From CAYPAV01 sp964408805 (GTDB lineage: Bacteria; Pseudomonadota; Alphaproteobacteria; UBA8366), in the NCBI GenBank assembly GCA_964408805.1, contig CAYPAV010000010.1:1-64000 (forward strand): 64,000 nt of DNA. Reading direction: 5' to 3'. Made by a program: the position numbers and the translations under genes. Within the stretch, counting starts at the first letter, position 1; every line of letters begins with the position of its first letter. Below the pieces are notes generated by a model, which was not told the DNA's origin, did not search any database, and saw only the letters and a program-made list of their open reading frames with translations. Of the stretch, positions 8,004-18,100 are shown in pieces.

Positions 8004-9902
8004 ATGAATGAACCCGGCGTCGAACGCAGACTTGCAGCCGTCATGTTGGCCGATGTCGTCGGCTATAGCCGCCTTATGGGTGCCGATGAGGAAGGCACGC
8101 TGGCGGCACTCAAGCAAATCTATCGCGAGGTAATCAATCCCTCGATTTCGGAACACAAGGGCCGCGTCGTCAAGACCATCGGTGATGGTGTGCTGGCCGA
8201 GTTTCTAAGCGTTCTTGAGGCCATGCGCTGCGCCGTGGAGGTGCAGCGCGACTTGATCGCACGCGGCACCCCTGATTCCCCCGACCCCGAGGAAACCCGT
8301 TTGTCTTTTCGTATCGGCGTCAATCTGGGCGACGTGATTTTCGATGACGGCGATATTTTCGGCGATGGCGTGAATGTCGCCGCGCGTCTTGAAAGCATGG
8401 CCGATACCGATGGTATCGCTATTTCCGGATCGGTCTATGAGCAAGTCCACAATCGATTGGACGTCGGGTATGACGATCTCGGCGAGGTGTCGCTCAAGAA
8501 TATTGCCGAACCGGTTCATGTCTACCGGGTCCGGCTGGACGGCGGTTCCGAAACACGGTCGCGGCCCTATGCCGGGCGCGGGAATGCGGCAGGCCGCATC
8601 ATCGTCGCACTGGCCATTGTCGCGGTCGCCGGGTTGTCCGCGTTGTGGTTCTTCTCGCGGCCGCCAGAGGCAACGCTCCGCAAGACGTCGGTCGAGAAGA
8701 TGGCCTACCCCCTCCCGGAGCAGCCGTCGATCGCCGTCTTGCCCTTCGAGAATTTGAGCGGCGATGCCGGTCAGGCGCATCTTGGCGTCGGTCTCACGGA
8801 AAACATCATTTCCTCGCTGTCGAATACCCCGAAAATGTTCGTGGTCGGGCGCAATTCCGTTGTTAGGTATCGCGACGGGTCTGCGAAGGTGGAACAGGTG
8901 GCCGCCGAGTTGGGTGTTCGCTACGTGCTTGCCGGCGGATTGCAAAAGTCCGGCGACAGGCTCCGCATCACCGTGCAGCTCATCGACGCCCTCAACGGTC
9001 GCCACCTATGGAGCGAGCGCTACAATCGCCAAACCAAGGATATCTTCGCCCTCCAGGACGAGATCACGCTTAACGTCATGACCGCCCTTCAGGTGGAACT
9101 CACCGAAGGCGAGATGGCGCGGGTGCGCCGCCGCGGCACCAACAATTTGGAAGCCTGGCTCCTGATCAATCAAAGCATCGACTACTTCCAGCGGCTCACC
9201 AGGGAAGACAATGCCAAGGGAAAGGACTTGGCGCGAAGGGCCATCGAGCTCGATCCGAAATATCCGGATGCCTATGTCCGGCTCGCCCGCGCGTATTTGG
9301 CGGAGTATCAGGCAGGCTGGGTGCCCGATCGCGCCGCCGCGTTCAAGCGGAGCGTCGAGCTCACCAAAACCGCCTTGTCCTTGGATAGCGATTACCCCGT
9401 CGCCTACAACCTTCTGGGCTCGATCTCGCTTTACGTGGGGCGCCATGACGATGCGCTGGCCTATGCCAGGAAGGCGGTCAATCTCAGCCCCAGCTACGCC
9501 AGTGCAAAGGCGAGCCTTGGCATGAACGAGACCTACGCCGGGCAGCCAAGGAACGCTATCGCCACCCTTTTGAGCGCCATGCGCCTCAGCCCCTATTATC
9601 CCGACTGGTTCCTCAAGGAGCTGGGCCGCGCCTATTTTCAGGCGGGAGAATTCGACAGGGCGATCGCCTCCCTCCAGCAGCACCTGAAACGAAATCCCGA
9701 AGGCGGCGAAGCCCAAATTCTGTTGGCCGCCGCCCATGCCGCGATGGGCCGGGAAAGCGATGCGCGAGAGAGCATGCGGGTTTTCCTCGGCAGCCATCCC
9801 CAATATACGTTGAAGCAGTACGCCGACGGCGAATATTACCGGAACCGGGAAGACCTGGACCGCGTCCTCGCCGCCCTCCGCAAAGCCGGAATGCCGGAAT
9901 AG
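8004..9902 (+). CDS. Class III adenylate/guanylate cyclase with TolB-like and TPR domains
   Basis: 632 residues in four parts. A class III nucleotidyl cyclase domain occupies about 1-170 (L-A-D-V-V-G-Y-S-R-L-M with the metal Asp, F-R-I-G-V-N-L-G-D-V). One transmembrane helix lies near 200-218. A TolB-N/FlgO-like domain starting I-A-V-L-P-F-E-N-L-S-G-D covers about 245-370. TPR-type helices run from about 380 to the C-terminus. This architecture is common in alphaproteobacteria, often in multiple copies. It presumably makes cAMP in response to an envelope or protein-interaction signal. The start at 8004 is preferred to 7971 because the conserved domain begins at residue 9. It stands alone. Confidence 0.88.
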   Translation: MNEPGVERRLAAVMLADVVGYSRLMGADEEGTLAALKQIYREVINPSISEHKGRVVKTIGDGVLAEFLSVLEAMRCAVEVQRDLIARGTPDSPDPEETRLSFRIGVNLGDVIFDDGDIFGDGVNVAARLESMADTDGIAISGSVYEQVHNRLDVGYDDLGEVSLKNIAEPVHVYRVRLDGGSETRSRPYAGRGNAAGRIIVALAIVAVAGLSALWFFSRPPEATLRKTSVEKMAYPLPEQPSIAVLPFENLSGDAGQAHLGVGLTENIISSLSNTPKMFVVGRNSVVRYRDGSAKVEQVAAELGVRYVLAGGLQKSGDRLRITVQLIDALNGRHLWSERYNRQTKDIFALQDEITLNVMTALQVELTEGEMARVRRRGTNNLEAWLLINQSIDYFQRLTREDNAKGKDLARRAIELDPKYPDAYVRLARAYLAEYQAGWVPDRAAAFKRSVELTKTALSLDSDYPVAYNLLGSISLYVGRHDDALAYARKAVNLSPSYASAKASLGMNETYAGQPRNAIATLLSAMRLSPYYPDWFLKELGRAYFQAGEFDRAIASLQQHLKRNPEGGEAQILLAAAHAAMGRESDARESMRVFLGSHPQYTLKQYADGEYYRNREDLDRVLAALRKAGMPE

Positions 9903-9912
9903 GTCGCTCCTT

Positions 9913-9956
9913 CCATGCGTTGGAAAATCGAGGGCAGGGATCGACGGAACGCATGG
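9913..9956 (+). other. Inverted repeat downstream of the cyclase gene
   Basis: CCATGCGTT at 9913-9921 and AACGCATGG at 9948-9956 form a perfect 9-base dyad with a 26-base spacer, starting 10 bases after the cyclase stop codon. No U-tract follows, so it is either a mRNA 3' structure or an operator for the next gene (start 10075). Function inferred only. Confidence 0.3.
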
Positions 9957-10074
9957 GCGATCCCCGCATCGGAAGCGTCCCTACAGGTTCATTCCGACCC
10001 AAGCCAAATTTGACGGGGATCAACGCAAAAAGCTATCGGTTGGGATAAGAACGTCCCCTGATGGGAACGCTCGG

Positions 10075-10875
10075 ATGAATAGCTTCGTGAACGCAAAGCG
10101 TTTCGCTCCGTTGGTTGCACTTCTTGCCGTGAACGCGTGCACCCATCCGATGAAGGACGTGGCGCTTACCTGGGACGGCGCCGTCGTCAGCAGCACCCGG
10201 TTCGGTGGATTTACCGGGGTCACCATGGCGAATGTCGAGAAACATCTCTCGAAATTCCCACCGGGTACGAAGTTTCCGACAATCATTTACATGCATGGCG
10301 CCGGGGGCGTGGCATCACAGTCTTCGTTTGGCGACATCGACATCGCCCGGAAGGCGGGACTTGTTGTTATTGCCGCAGATAGCTTTGCCCGCGAACGCCC
10401 GGAAAACCCTGGTATCGATTTGACCTACATGTGTCCTATGGGCGAGTGCTGGGGGATTGCCCACCAGATTTTTGCCATGCGTACGGCCGAGCTCGCCTTT
10501 GCCTTGGAACAGGTACGGCAATTGCCCTGGGTCGATCAAAATAACCTTTTCGGCTGGGGGCACAGCGAGGGTGGCTACACGATGGCCGCTTATCCGGGCG
10601 CGGTCTTCAAATCGCGCATAATTACGGGTACCGGGTGTGCCTGGGGGTTTAACGCGGAAGAACCGACGCTGGCTGTCATCTCCCAAGAGGATGCCTACGT
10701 GGCGAGACACCATCTCGAAGACACCCAGCCGACGACGTGCGACGAGATGAGCTTCAATGCGCCCAACCTAACCTATGTCGAGATTCCAGGCTTTGTGCAC
10801 AACGCGGTGCAGACCAAGGAAGGCAAGCAGGCCTTCGTTCGGTTCATCCGCCGCCACCTCTCATCTTCCGACTAG
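10075..10875 (+). CDS. Alpha/beta hydrolase, dienelactone-hydrolase-like, probable lipoprotein
   Basis: 266 residues. The N-terminus has a basic start, a hydrophobic core and L-A-V-N-A-C, which fits a lipobox with Cys near residue 22. The hydrolase core shows I-I-Y-M-H-G-A-G-G (oxyanion strand), the nucleophile elbow G-H-S-E-G-G and a late G-F-V-H-N with the likely catalytic His. Extra cysteines (Y-M-C-P-M-G-E-C) could form a disulfide, consistent with an exported protein. Similar enzymes are esterases or dienelactone hydrolases. It is isolated, with intergenic gaps on both sides. Confidence 0.75.
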   Translation: MNSFVNAKRFAPLVALLAVNACTHPMKDVALTWDGAVVSSTRFGGFTGVTMANVEKHLSKFPPGTKFPTIIYMHGAGGVASQSSFGDIDIARKAGLVVIAADSFARERPENPGIDLTYMCPMGECWGIAHQIFAMRTAELAFALEQVRQLPWVDQNNLFGWGHSEGGYTMAAYPGAVFKSRIITGTGCAWGFNAEEPTLAVISQEDAYVARHHLEDTQPTTCDEMSFNAPNLTYVEIPGFVHNAVQTKEGKQAFVRFIRRHLSSSD

Positions 10876-10943
10876 GTTCGGCAATTCCAGCTCAATACGC
10901 GGACACCATAACCATTTCGCACCGGATTCTCCGGTAGTCGCAT

Positions 10944-11975
10944 CTACCCCGCCCTGACCGCGCGGGCGATTTCACCCCATTTGGGGAGGTTGGCGGGGTT
11001 TTCGGCGATCGAGGGTTTGGCGAGGTACATGGCGACCCGACCGGCCGTGCCCTTGTAGCGCGCCAGCAGCTTGTCGGCCATGTCGTCCCAGCGCGCGACC
11101 AGGCCAAACTCGTCCAGCAATTCGTCGGTCACTAGATCGAGCAGCCCTTCCTGGTCGCCGGCGCGGAGCTTTTCCGCCAGTTTCAGCCGCGTTCCTTCGT
11201 GCCCCAGATCGTCGAACTGGAAGGCGTAGCCGGGGGTGGCGCCGTAAAAGCCAATCGCCGCTTTCGCTTCGCGGGTCATCGAGGCGCGTTCCTCGGGCGT
11301 GTCGCCGGCGACCGCGAGCACGGGGACGATCAGGTCGACGTCGTCCAGGCTGCGCCCGGCCTTCTCGGCGCCTTCGGTCACCGCCGGGATCACCCGGTTT
11401 TCGATATAGGGCATGGAATGCATGGGATGGACGTGGAGGCCGTCGGCGACTTCGCCCGCGACCTTGAGCATCAACGGGTTGACCGCGGACATGTCGAGCT
11501 TGATGTCCTCGTAATCGTGGCGCGCCGGGGACCATTGCGGCGGCAACAGGTTCAGCTGATAGAACGGCCCGTCATGAGCCAGCCGAGCAGCACCCCGAAA
11601 GCCGTCGATCGAGGCCCGGACCGCCAGCATGTAGTCGCGCATTCGCATGGCGGGCTTGTCGAACTCGACGCCGTAGCGGCGCACGATATGCGGTTTTACC
11701 TGGCTGCCGAGGCCGAGGCGGAATTTCCCCTTGGTGTTGCCGGCGAGTTCCCAGGCGATTTGGGCCGACATCATCGGGCTTCGCGGAAAGGCAACCGCGA
11801 TGCCGGTGGATAGCTCGAGCGTCGGCGCGGTCAGGGCGGCGGCCGCGATCATCATCCACGGCACCTGGCTTCCTTCGGTGAACAACAGGCCCGAGACCCC
11901 GATCCCCTCCATGTCGCGGGCGAAGGCGGTAACATTGTCCCAGGTATCGGCCCGGGTCATGACGTCGAATTCCAT
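10944..11975 (-). CDS. LLM-class flavin-dependent oxidoreductase (TIGR03617-like)
   Basis: 343 residues, luciferase-like monooxygenase TIM barrel. The opening M-E-F-D-V-M-T and the G-K-F-R-L-G-L-G-S-Q-V-K block match the TIGR03617 group, better known from actinobacteria as F420-linked enzymes. In this organism the cofactor may be FMN or F420; no F420 biosynthesis gene is visible in the window. The start at 11975 follows AGGAG about 9 bases upstream on this strand. The gene is divergent from the DMT permease at 12089, with only 113 bases between. One of four LLM enzymes in the window. Confidence 0.87.
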   Translation of the reverse strand: MEFDVMTRADTWDNVTAFARDMEGIGVSGLLFTEGSQVPWMMIAAAALTAPTLELSTGIAVAFPRSPMMSAQIAWELAGNTKGKFRLGLGSQVKPHIVRRYGVEFDKPAMRMRDYMLAVRASIDGFRGAARLAHDGPFYQLNLLPPQWSPARHDYEDIKLDMSAVNPLMLKVAGEVADGLHVHPMHSMPYIENRVIPAVTEGAEKAGRSLDDVDLIVPVLAVAGDTPEERASMTREAKAAIGFYGATPGYAFQFDDLGHEGTRLKLAEKLRAGDQEGLLDLVTDELLDEFGLVARWDDMADKLLARYKGTAGRVAMYLAKPSIAENPANLPKWGEIARAVRAG

Positions 11976-12088
11976 CTGAAGGTCTCCTCTGCGTGGCCGT
12001 GCGGTCGATTGGCCGGAAGGAAGCATCTTCGACCCATCCGGACAATGTGAAATTTTGCCGCGCCGCCCACCGAACTACCTCCCTCGTC

Positions 12089-12973
12089 ATGTCTTTGACC
12101 GACCAGCGCGTGGCACCATTGTTGGGCATCGTCCTGATGGTGGCGAGCGGGCTTTTCATGAACCTCAACAACGCCATCTTGAAATGGCTCTCCGCCGATT
12201 TTCCGGTCGGCGAGATCATGTTCATGCGCGCGGTTGCGATCCTGCCGGCGATCGGGCTCTTCGCGGTCTGGCGGGGCGGTTGGGCGGCCTTTCGGATCAA
12301 CCGGCCGTCGATCCATCTGGTCCGCATCGTCGTCAACGGGACCAGCGGTTATTTCTTCATCCTCAGCGTCCATTTCCTGCCGCTGGCGACCGCGGTCGCG
12401 ATTACCTTCGCCGCCCCTCTCTTCATCACGGCCTTCGCCGCTATCTTCCTGAACGAACGGGTTGGTTGGCGCCGCTGGGGCGCGGTTGCGGTCGGCTTCA
12501 TCGGCATTCTGGTGATCACCCGGCCGGGAAGTGCCCTGTTCCAGCTCGTGGTGGTGTTCCCGCTCATCTGTGCTATCGCAAGCGCCAGTCGAGACGTGAT
12601 TACCCGGCGCATGACGGCCGGCGAATCCTCGGTCGCGATCATGCTGACCACCAACCTTGGCTCGATGGCAATCGGGCTCGCCACCGTCCCATTCACCGAT
12701 TGGGCGATGCCCGAGAGGAACGATATTTTGATCGTCATGCTCTGTGGCGCCATCGTCGGTGTCGGTCACTTCACCCTGATCGAGGCCTATCGCCATGCCG
12801 AGGCGGCGATTGCCGCCCCCTTCCGCTATACGGCGATCATTTGGGCGGGGCTTCTCGGATATATCGTCTGGGGCGATCTGCCGGACGGCTGGGCGATTGC
12901 CGGAACCATCATCGTCATCGTGAGTGGGATCTATATCGCCCGCCGGGAATACATCACGCGGCGCCAACGATAA
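12089..12973 (+). CDS. DMT-superfamily (EamA) permease
   Basis: 294 residues with ten predicted transmembrane helices in two EamA repeats. The first repeat starts L-L-G-I-V-L-M-V-A-S-G-L-F-M; the second starts near F-P-L-I-C-A-I-A-S-A, with G-H-F-T-L-I-E-A-Y as the second-repeat signature. The family exports metabolites or amino acids or takes up small organic compounds. ATG 12089 is chosen because the frame upstream lacks membrane-protein character. It is divergent from an LLM oxidoreductase, so it might move that enzyme's substrate or product, but this is inference. Confidence 0.88.
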   Translation: MSLTDQRVAPLLGIVLMVASGLFMNLNNAILKWLSADFPVGEIMFMRAVAILPAIGLFAVWRGGWAAFRINRPSIHLVRIVVNGTSGYFFILSVHFLPLATAVAITFAAPLFITAFAAIFLNERVGWRRWGAVAVGFIGILVITRPGSALFQLVVVFPLICAIASASRDVITRRMTAGESSVAIMLTTNLGSMAIGLATVPFTDWAMPERNDILIVMLCGAIVGVGHFTLIEAYRHAEAAIAAPFRYTAIIWAGLLGYIVWGDLPDGWAIAGTIIVIVSGIYIARREYITRRQR

Positions 12974-13056
12974 TTTGGCGCGGGCGTTTACCTCTCGTTA
13001 GGAAGATTTTGGTCTACTGGGCACCGTCGGATGATTGATCGATGGAAGGAAACGCC

Positions 13057-13470
13057 ATGCGCCGTTCCTACCGCCACCCGAGGGGCCAACGTGAGGCCGT
13101 GGTTTCGAGCCGCCTTGCGAGTTATGCCTGGTCGGGGTTCGGATGTCTCAATGTCGGCCTCGGTTTGATCGGCATCGTCGTGCCGGGACTACCGACGACG
13201 GTGTTCCTGCTGATCGCGCTCTGGGCGTTCTCGAAATCCTCGCCGCGTCTCCATGACTGGCTCTACGACCATCCCCGTCTCGGCCCACCGCTTCGGCGCT
13301 GGAAGGAGACCGGCGCCATACCGCAGCGCGCGAAATGCCTCGCCGGCACGGTGATGGCGCTCAGTTTCGCCTATCTCGCGGTCTTCGTCGCGACCTCCTG
13401 GGTGCTGCCGGTCGCGGTCGGTTCGGTGATGCTGCCGGTGGCGCTGTTCATCTTCAGCCGACCGAGCTGA
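13057..13470 (+). CDS. YbaN family inner-membrane protein (DUF454)
   Basis: 137 residues. The family signature G-I-V-V-P-G-L-P-T-T-V-F-L-L-I-A-L-W-A-F is followed by S-S-P-R-L-H-D-W-L and H-P-R-L-G-P-P-L-R-R-W. Two hydrophobic hairpins are present (about residues 25-60 and 95-130). The start at 13057 is favoured because GGAAGGA lies 6 bases before it; an ATG five codons upstream overlaps that site. Function of DUF454 is unknown. A stem-loop follows 13 bases after the stop. Confidence 0.88.
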   Translation: MRRSYRHPRGQREAVVSSRLASYAWSGFGCLNVGLGLIGIVVPGLPTTVFLLIALWAFSKSSPRLHDWLYDHPRLGPPLRRWKETGAIPQRAKCLAGTVMALSFAYLAVFVATSWVLPVAVGSVMLPVALFIFSRPS

Positions 13471-13483
13471 CGCACCGTCCTTC

Positions 13484-13516
13484 TGCGTCCGGGGGATGAC
13501 GGACGCACTTTCCCTC
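13484..13516 (+). terminator. Stem-loop downstream of ybaN-like gene
   Basis: TGCGTCC (13484-13490) pairs with GGACGCA (13501-13507) across a 10-base loop, followed by CTTTCCCTCC. The trailing U-stretch is weak, so this is a possible rather than a certain intrinsic terminator. Confidence 0.4.
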
Positions 13517-13562
13517 CTATGGTCTATAGCAGTGGAGCCATGACCTGCAGCGGGGAAAACCA

Positions 13563-13970
13563 ATGAAAATCAAACGTGTCGAGCACGTCGCGATCGCCGT
13601 CAACGATATGGCGGAGTCGATGTCGATGCTGGAAAAGACCTTGGGCCTCGAACTCGAATACGAGGAACGCATCGGGCCGACCCGCCTTGCGATGTATCCC
13701 GTCGGCGAAACCTATCTTGAATTGCTTGAAGGGGAGGGGCCCGAATCCGGTGCCGCCAAATGGGTCGAGGCGCGCGGCCAGAGCCTCTTCCACCTCTGCT
13801 TCGAGGTCGAGGATATCGACGAGGCCTTGGCCGAATTGAAGGAAAAAGGGGTGAAGCTCCTGGACGAGACACCCCGCACCGGCCATGGCGGCAGCCGCAT
13901 CGCCTTCCTCGATCCGGCATCGACCGGCGATATCCTGATCGAGCTCGCCGAATTGTCGGCCGGTCACTGA
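13563..13970 (+). CDS. mce: Methylmalonyl-CoA epimerase
   Basis: 135 residues, vicinal-oxygen-chelate fold. It has K-R-V-E-H-V-A-I-A-V with the first metal His, Y-L-E-L-L-E near residue 55, F-H-L-C-F-E-V-E-D-I with the second His, and a terminal D-I-L-I-E-L-A-E. This pattern and length fit methylmalonyl-CoA epimerase, which interconverts (S)- and (R)-methylmalonyl-CoA between propionyl-CoA carboxylase and the B12 mutase. Neither partner is adjacent, although a single-chain acyl-CoA carboxylase lies 1.2 kb downstream on the other strand. The CoA-transferase gene follows after 31 bases, probably in the same transcript. Confidence 0.88.
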   Translation: MKIKRVEHVAIAVNDMAESMSMLEKTLGLELEYEERIGPTRLAMYPVGETYLELLEGEGPESGAAKWVEARGQSLFHLCFEVEDIDEALAELKEKGVKLLDETPRTGHGGSRIAFLDPASTGDILIELAELSAGH

Positions 13971-14001
13971 GCCAGCGCCAGAACCCCGGGAGAAAAAACA
14001 A

Positions 14002-15129
14002 ATGTCGTCATCAACAGAAGCCGCGGGTCCGCTCGACGGCGTGCGGGTGCTCGATTTCTCAATGTATCTGGCGGGCCCCTATGCCAGCCGCCTGCTCGCC
14101 GACCATGGTGCCTCGGTCATCAAGGTCGAACCGCCGACCGGTGATCCGATACGCACCGCCCAGCCGAAGGTCGACGAGGTCGGCCGCTATTTCGCGCAGA
14201 TGAACTGCGGCAAGAAGTGCATCGTTCTCGACCTGAAGACGGAAGACGGCATGGCGGCGGCGAAGCGGCTGATCGCCGAGTCGGATGTGCTGCTGGAGAA
14301 CTTCCGGCCGGGTGTGATGACGCGAATCGGCCTCGACGACGAGGCGATTCGCAGGGTCCGGCCCGATATCATCAATTGCTCGGTCTCGGGTTACGGGCAA
14401 ACCGGGCGCGATTCCTCGCGTGCCGCCTATGCGCCGGTCGTTCATGCCAGCAGCGGCTATGACATGGCCGCCTTCGAATACGCGCGGGTCTCCGACCGGC
14501 CGGCCCGCAATCGCAGCACCGCTGCCGATATCCTGGCCGCGACCCATGCGTTCGGTGCCATTTGTGCCGCCCTTCTCCGCCGCGAGCGCACCGGCGAGGG
14601 CGAGCGCATCGACGTTACCTTGCAGGGCTCGATGCTGAACCTGCTGCCCTACGAGGTACAGGCGGCGCAGGTTTCGGAGGAAACGGCGCCGATCGTCTTC
14701 GCGCCGATCAAGGCCGCCGACGGATTCCTGATGGTGGTCCCGGTCAGTCAGTTGAACTTTCAAGCCCTTGCCCGCGGGACCGGCAAGCTCGAATGGCTGG
14801 AGGACCCGCGCTTTTGCGAGTACGAGGCCCGCTGGCTGAATTGGGATACCATGCTGGAAGAACTGGAAATCTGGGCCGCCGGGCACACCGCCGAAGAGGC
14901 CGAGGCGATGCTTCTCGAGGCGGGCTGTCCCTGTACGCGCTATCGGACGATCGACGACGTGATCGCCGACCCCGAGCTGAAGGCCCAGGGCGGGGCGGTC
15001 GAGCTCCGGGACGCGGCCGGCGCTTACTTGGTGACCAACAGTCCGATGCGCTTCTCCCAGGCTCCCGTGGGCGCCCGTCCCTGGGTCGCCCGTCTTGGCG
15101 AACATCAGGACGAAATTTTGAAGTCCTGA
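14002..15129 (+). CDS. CaiB/BaiF family (class III) CoA-transferase
   Basis: 375 residues, typical length. It opens with G-V-R-V-L-D-F-S-M-Y-L-A-G-P-Y and L-A-D-H-G-A-S-V-I-K-V-E, the CoA-binding start of the family. N-F-R-P-G-V follows, then the stretch T-A-A-D-I-L-A-A-T-H-A-F where the catalytic Asp forming the aspartyl-CoA anhydride lies. It transfers CoA between carboxylic acids; the acid cannot be named. It probably forms an operon with the epimerase upstream. The 3' end converges on the carboxylase gene, with a hairpin between. Confidence 0.9.
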   Translation: MSSSTEAAGPLDGVRVLDFSMYLAGPYASRLLADHGASVIKVEPPTGDPIRTAQPKVDEVGRYFAQMNCGKKCIVLDLKTEDGMAAAKRLIAESDVLLENFRPGVMTRIGLDDEAIRRVRPDIINCSVSGYGQTGRDSSRAAYAPVVHASSGYDMAAFEYARVSDRPARNRSTAADILAATHAFGAICAALLRRERTGEGERIDVTLQGSMLNLLPYEVQAAQVSEETAPIVFAPIKAADGFLMVVPVSQLNFQALARGTGKLEWLEDPRFCEYEARWLNWDTMLEELEIWAAGHTAEEAEAMLLEAGCPCTRYRTIDDVIADPELKAQGGAVELRDAAGAYLVTNSPMRFSQAPVGARPWVARLGEHQDEILKS

Positions 15130-15133
15130 AACA

Positions 15134-15160
15134 CGCGGCAACCCTGTTCGCCGCGCATTT
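15134..15160 (+). terminator. Hairpin between convergent CoA-transferase and carboxylase genes
   Basis: CGCGGC (15134-15139) pairs with GCCGCG (15150-15155) over a 10-base loop and is followed by CATTTTC. Its place in a 34-base convergent gap supports a terminator for the plus-strand gene, but the U-tract is short. Confidence 0.45.
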
Positions 15161-15163
15161 TCG

Positions 15164-18100
15164 TTACCAGGTGTCGACCCAGGCGTGTTTCTTTCCGCTC
15201 CGTTTTTCGGGCGGGGGACTGGCGCGGAGGCCCTCGATGATCCAGCGCCGGGTCTCGGCCGGGTCGATCACGTTGTCGAGTTCGAAAAGCGAGGCGGCGT
15301 TGATCGCCTTCCCCTGGGCATACATCGCGGCGACCATGCGTTCGTACTCGGCCATTCGTTCGTCGGGATCCTCGATCGCCTGCAGCTTGTCCCGATACCC
15401 GAGCTTGACCGCGCCCTCGAGCCCCATGCCGCCGAACTCGCCGGTCGGCCAGGAGATGACGAAGAAAGGGGCGTGAAAGCCGCCCGCCGCCATCGCCTGG
15501 GCGCCGAGCCCATAGCCCTTGCGGAGGACGACAGTGAAGAGCGGCACCGTCACATTGGCCGCGATCACGTAGAGCCGGCAGCAATGCCGCACGAGGGCGG
15601 TCTTCTCCGCCTCCGGTCCCACCATGTTGCCCGGTGTGTCGCAAAGCGAGACGAGCGGAATGTCGTAAGCATCGCATATCTGCATGAAATGCGCCGCTTT
15701 GTCGGCCCCGTCACTGTCGATGGCGCCCGCCAGATGCGAGGGATTGTTGGCGATCAGCCCGATCGGCCGGCCCTCGATTCGGATCAAGGAAGTGACCATG
15801 CCGAGCCCGAAATCCTTGCGGAGCTCCAGGACCGAATCCTTATCGGCCATGAGTTCGATCACCTTGCGGACGTCGTAGATGCGGAGGCGGTCCTCCGGGA
15901 TGACGCGGCGCAGCAGTCGCTGGTCGGCGCAGTCCCAATCCTGGAGCGTGCCTTGGAAATAGGAGAGGTAGCGCTTCGCGGCCTGGACCGCCTCGGCCTC
16001 GTCCTCGACGGCGATATCGACGACGCCGTTGGCGCGCATGACCGACATCGGGCCGACTTCCTCGGGCCGGAAGACGCCAAGGCCGCCGCCCTCGATCATT
16101 GCTGGGCCGCCCATGCCGATCGTGGAATCGGCGGTGGCGATGACGACATCGCAGCAGCCGAGGAGAACCGCGTTTCCCGCGAAGCACCGGCCCGACGTGA
16201 TTCCGACCAGCGGCACCAGCCCGCTCAATCGGCCGAAAAGATGGAAGGCCGGCGTATGCAGGTTGGCGGAGAATATTACGTCCGTGTCGCCCGGCCGGCC
16301 GCCGCCGCCCTCGGTGAAGAACACCATCGGCAGGCGCCATTTCTCGGCGAGCTCGAACATGCGGTCTTTTTTCTGGTGATTCTTCTTGCCCTGGGTGCCG
16401 GCCAAAACGGTGTAGTCGTACGACATGATCATGGTGCGCGCCGCTTCGTCGTCGAAGAGGTCGCCATTGACCCGGCCCATCCCGGCGATCAGCCCGTCCG
16501 CCGGCGTCTTGCGGATGAGCTCGTCCATGTCGTAGCGCATCCGCCGTGCGGCGAGAACGAGGGAGCCGTACTCGATGAAGGAATCCTCGTCACAGAGGTC
16601 TATGACGTTCAGGCGTGCGGTGCGCTGATTGGTTCTTTCCCGGCGCGCCACCGCGTCCGGCCGTTCGCTGTCGAGCCGCATTGCCTGGCGCGCCTCGACT
16701 TCCTGGAGATCGGGGCGAAGCGCGTCGAGGTCGATATTCTCGTCCTCGTCCTCATCGGGCCGGTCGACATCGGCGGGCTCGATAAAGAGCAGCGGATGAT
16801 CCTCGAAGACGGTGTCGCCCTCGCCGACGACGAGGTTGCGAAGGTAACCGCCGATCTCGGCCTCGATCACATGCTGCATCTTCATCGCTTCCATGATGAG
16901 AAGCTGCTGACCCACATGTATGGCGTCGCCGACGGCGACGTCGATGCTGACGATCGTGCCTTGCATGGGCGCAGGCACCGCGATCGTCCCGTCCGGCGCA
17001 TCGGCGCCCGCTGCGGTATTAGACTCCAGAATCGCATCAGCGGACTTGCCGTGGTCCAGAACCGCCAGCGGGTCCGACGAATCCAGCTTGGTGCCGACCA
17101 GGCCTCGCGCGGGCGCGTCCGTGAAATAGCGCTCGCTTCCGGTCTCTGACTCGGCGGCGAGAAGGTCGGCCGCGTGGCCGTCGATAAACCGGGTGTGGGC
17201 CTCGCCGGCGACGAATTTCGGATGCCGAATGATATTCGCGAGAAAGGCCTGGTTGGTGTCGACGCCGGAGATCTTGAATTCCGCCAGCGCCCGACCCGCC
17301 TTGCGGAGCGCGTCCTCGAAGCGGGGTGTCGTCGAATGCACGATCAGCTTGGCGAGGAGTGAGTCGAAACTCGGGCTGGTCGTGTAGCCGGCATAACCGA
17401 AACTGTCGACGCGGACACCGGGGCCCGAGGGTACCTCGAAGGCCGAAAGCGTCCCGCCGGATGGCCGGGCGTCGCCATCCGCGGTCATCCGTTCCATATT
17501 CACGCGAAGCTGGATCGCATGGCCCCGGGGGTCCGGTACTTCATCCTGCGTCAGGCCGAGCTCGGCCAGCGATCGGCCGGCCGCGACCTCGATTTGGGCC
17601 TGAACAAGATCGATGCCGGTCACTTCTTCCGTCACCGTGTGTTCGACCTGAAGGCGGGCATTGGTCTCGATGAAATAGAAGTCATCGCCTTCGACCAGGA
17701 ATTCGACGGTCCCAAGGCTTCGATAATCGGCGGCTTCGGCGAGGCGGACGGCGGCCTCGACCAGTCGTTCGCGCAATTTCGGATCGAGCCAAGGGGAGGG
17801 GGCGATTTCGACAATCTTCTGGTAGCGCCGCTGAATACTGCAGTCGCGTTCGCCGAGATGGCTGACGGCGCCGGTGCCGTCTCCGATGACCTGTACCTCG
17901 ACATGGCGCGCTCCCTCGATCAGCCGCTCGACGTACAGCGCGTCATTGCCGAAGGCCTGTCCCGCTTCCGCTGCGCAAAGGGCGAAGGTATCCGCCAGCG
18001 CGGCCGCGTCATGGACGGCGCGGGTTCCCCGCCCACCGCCGCCCGCAAGCGCCTTCACCATCATCGCTTGGCCAGCGGGCAGTCCATCGAGGAATTCGCG

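Noticed and set aside
15185..17149. Long plus-strand open frame (654 codons)
   Set aside because: It lies antisense to the fused carboxylase, whose translation has clear domains; the opposite frame has no family motif and is a by-product of GC-rich codon use.
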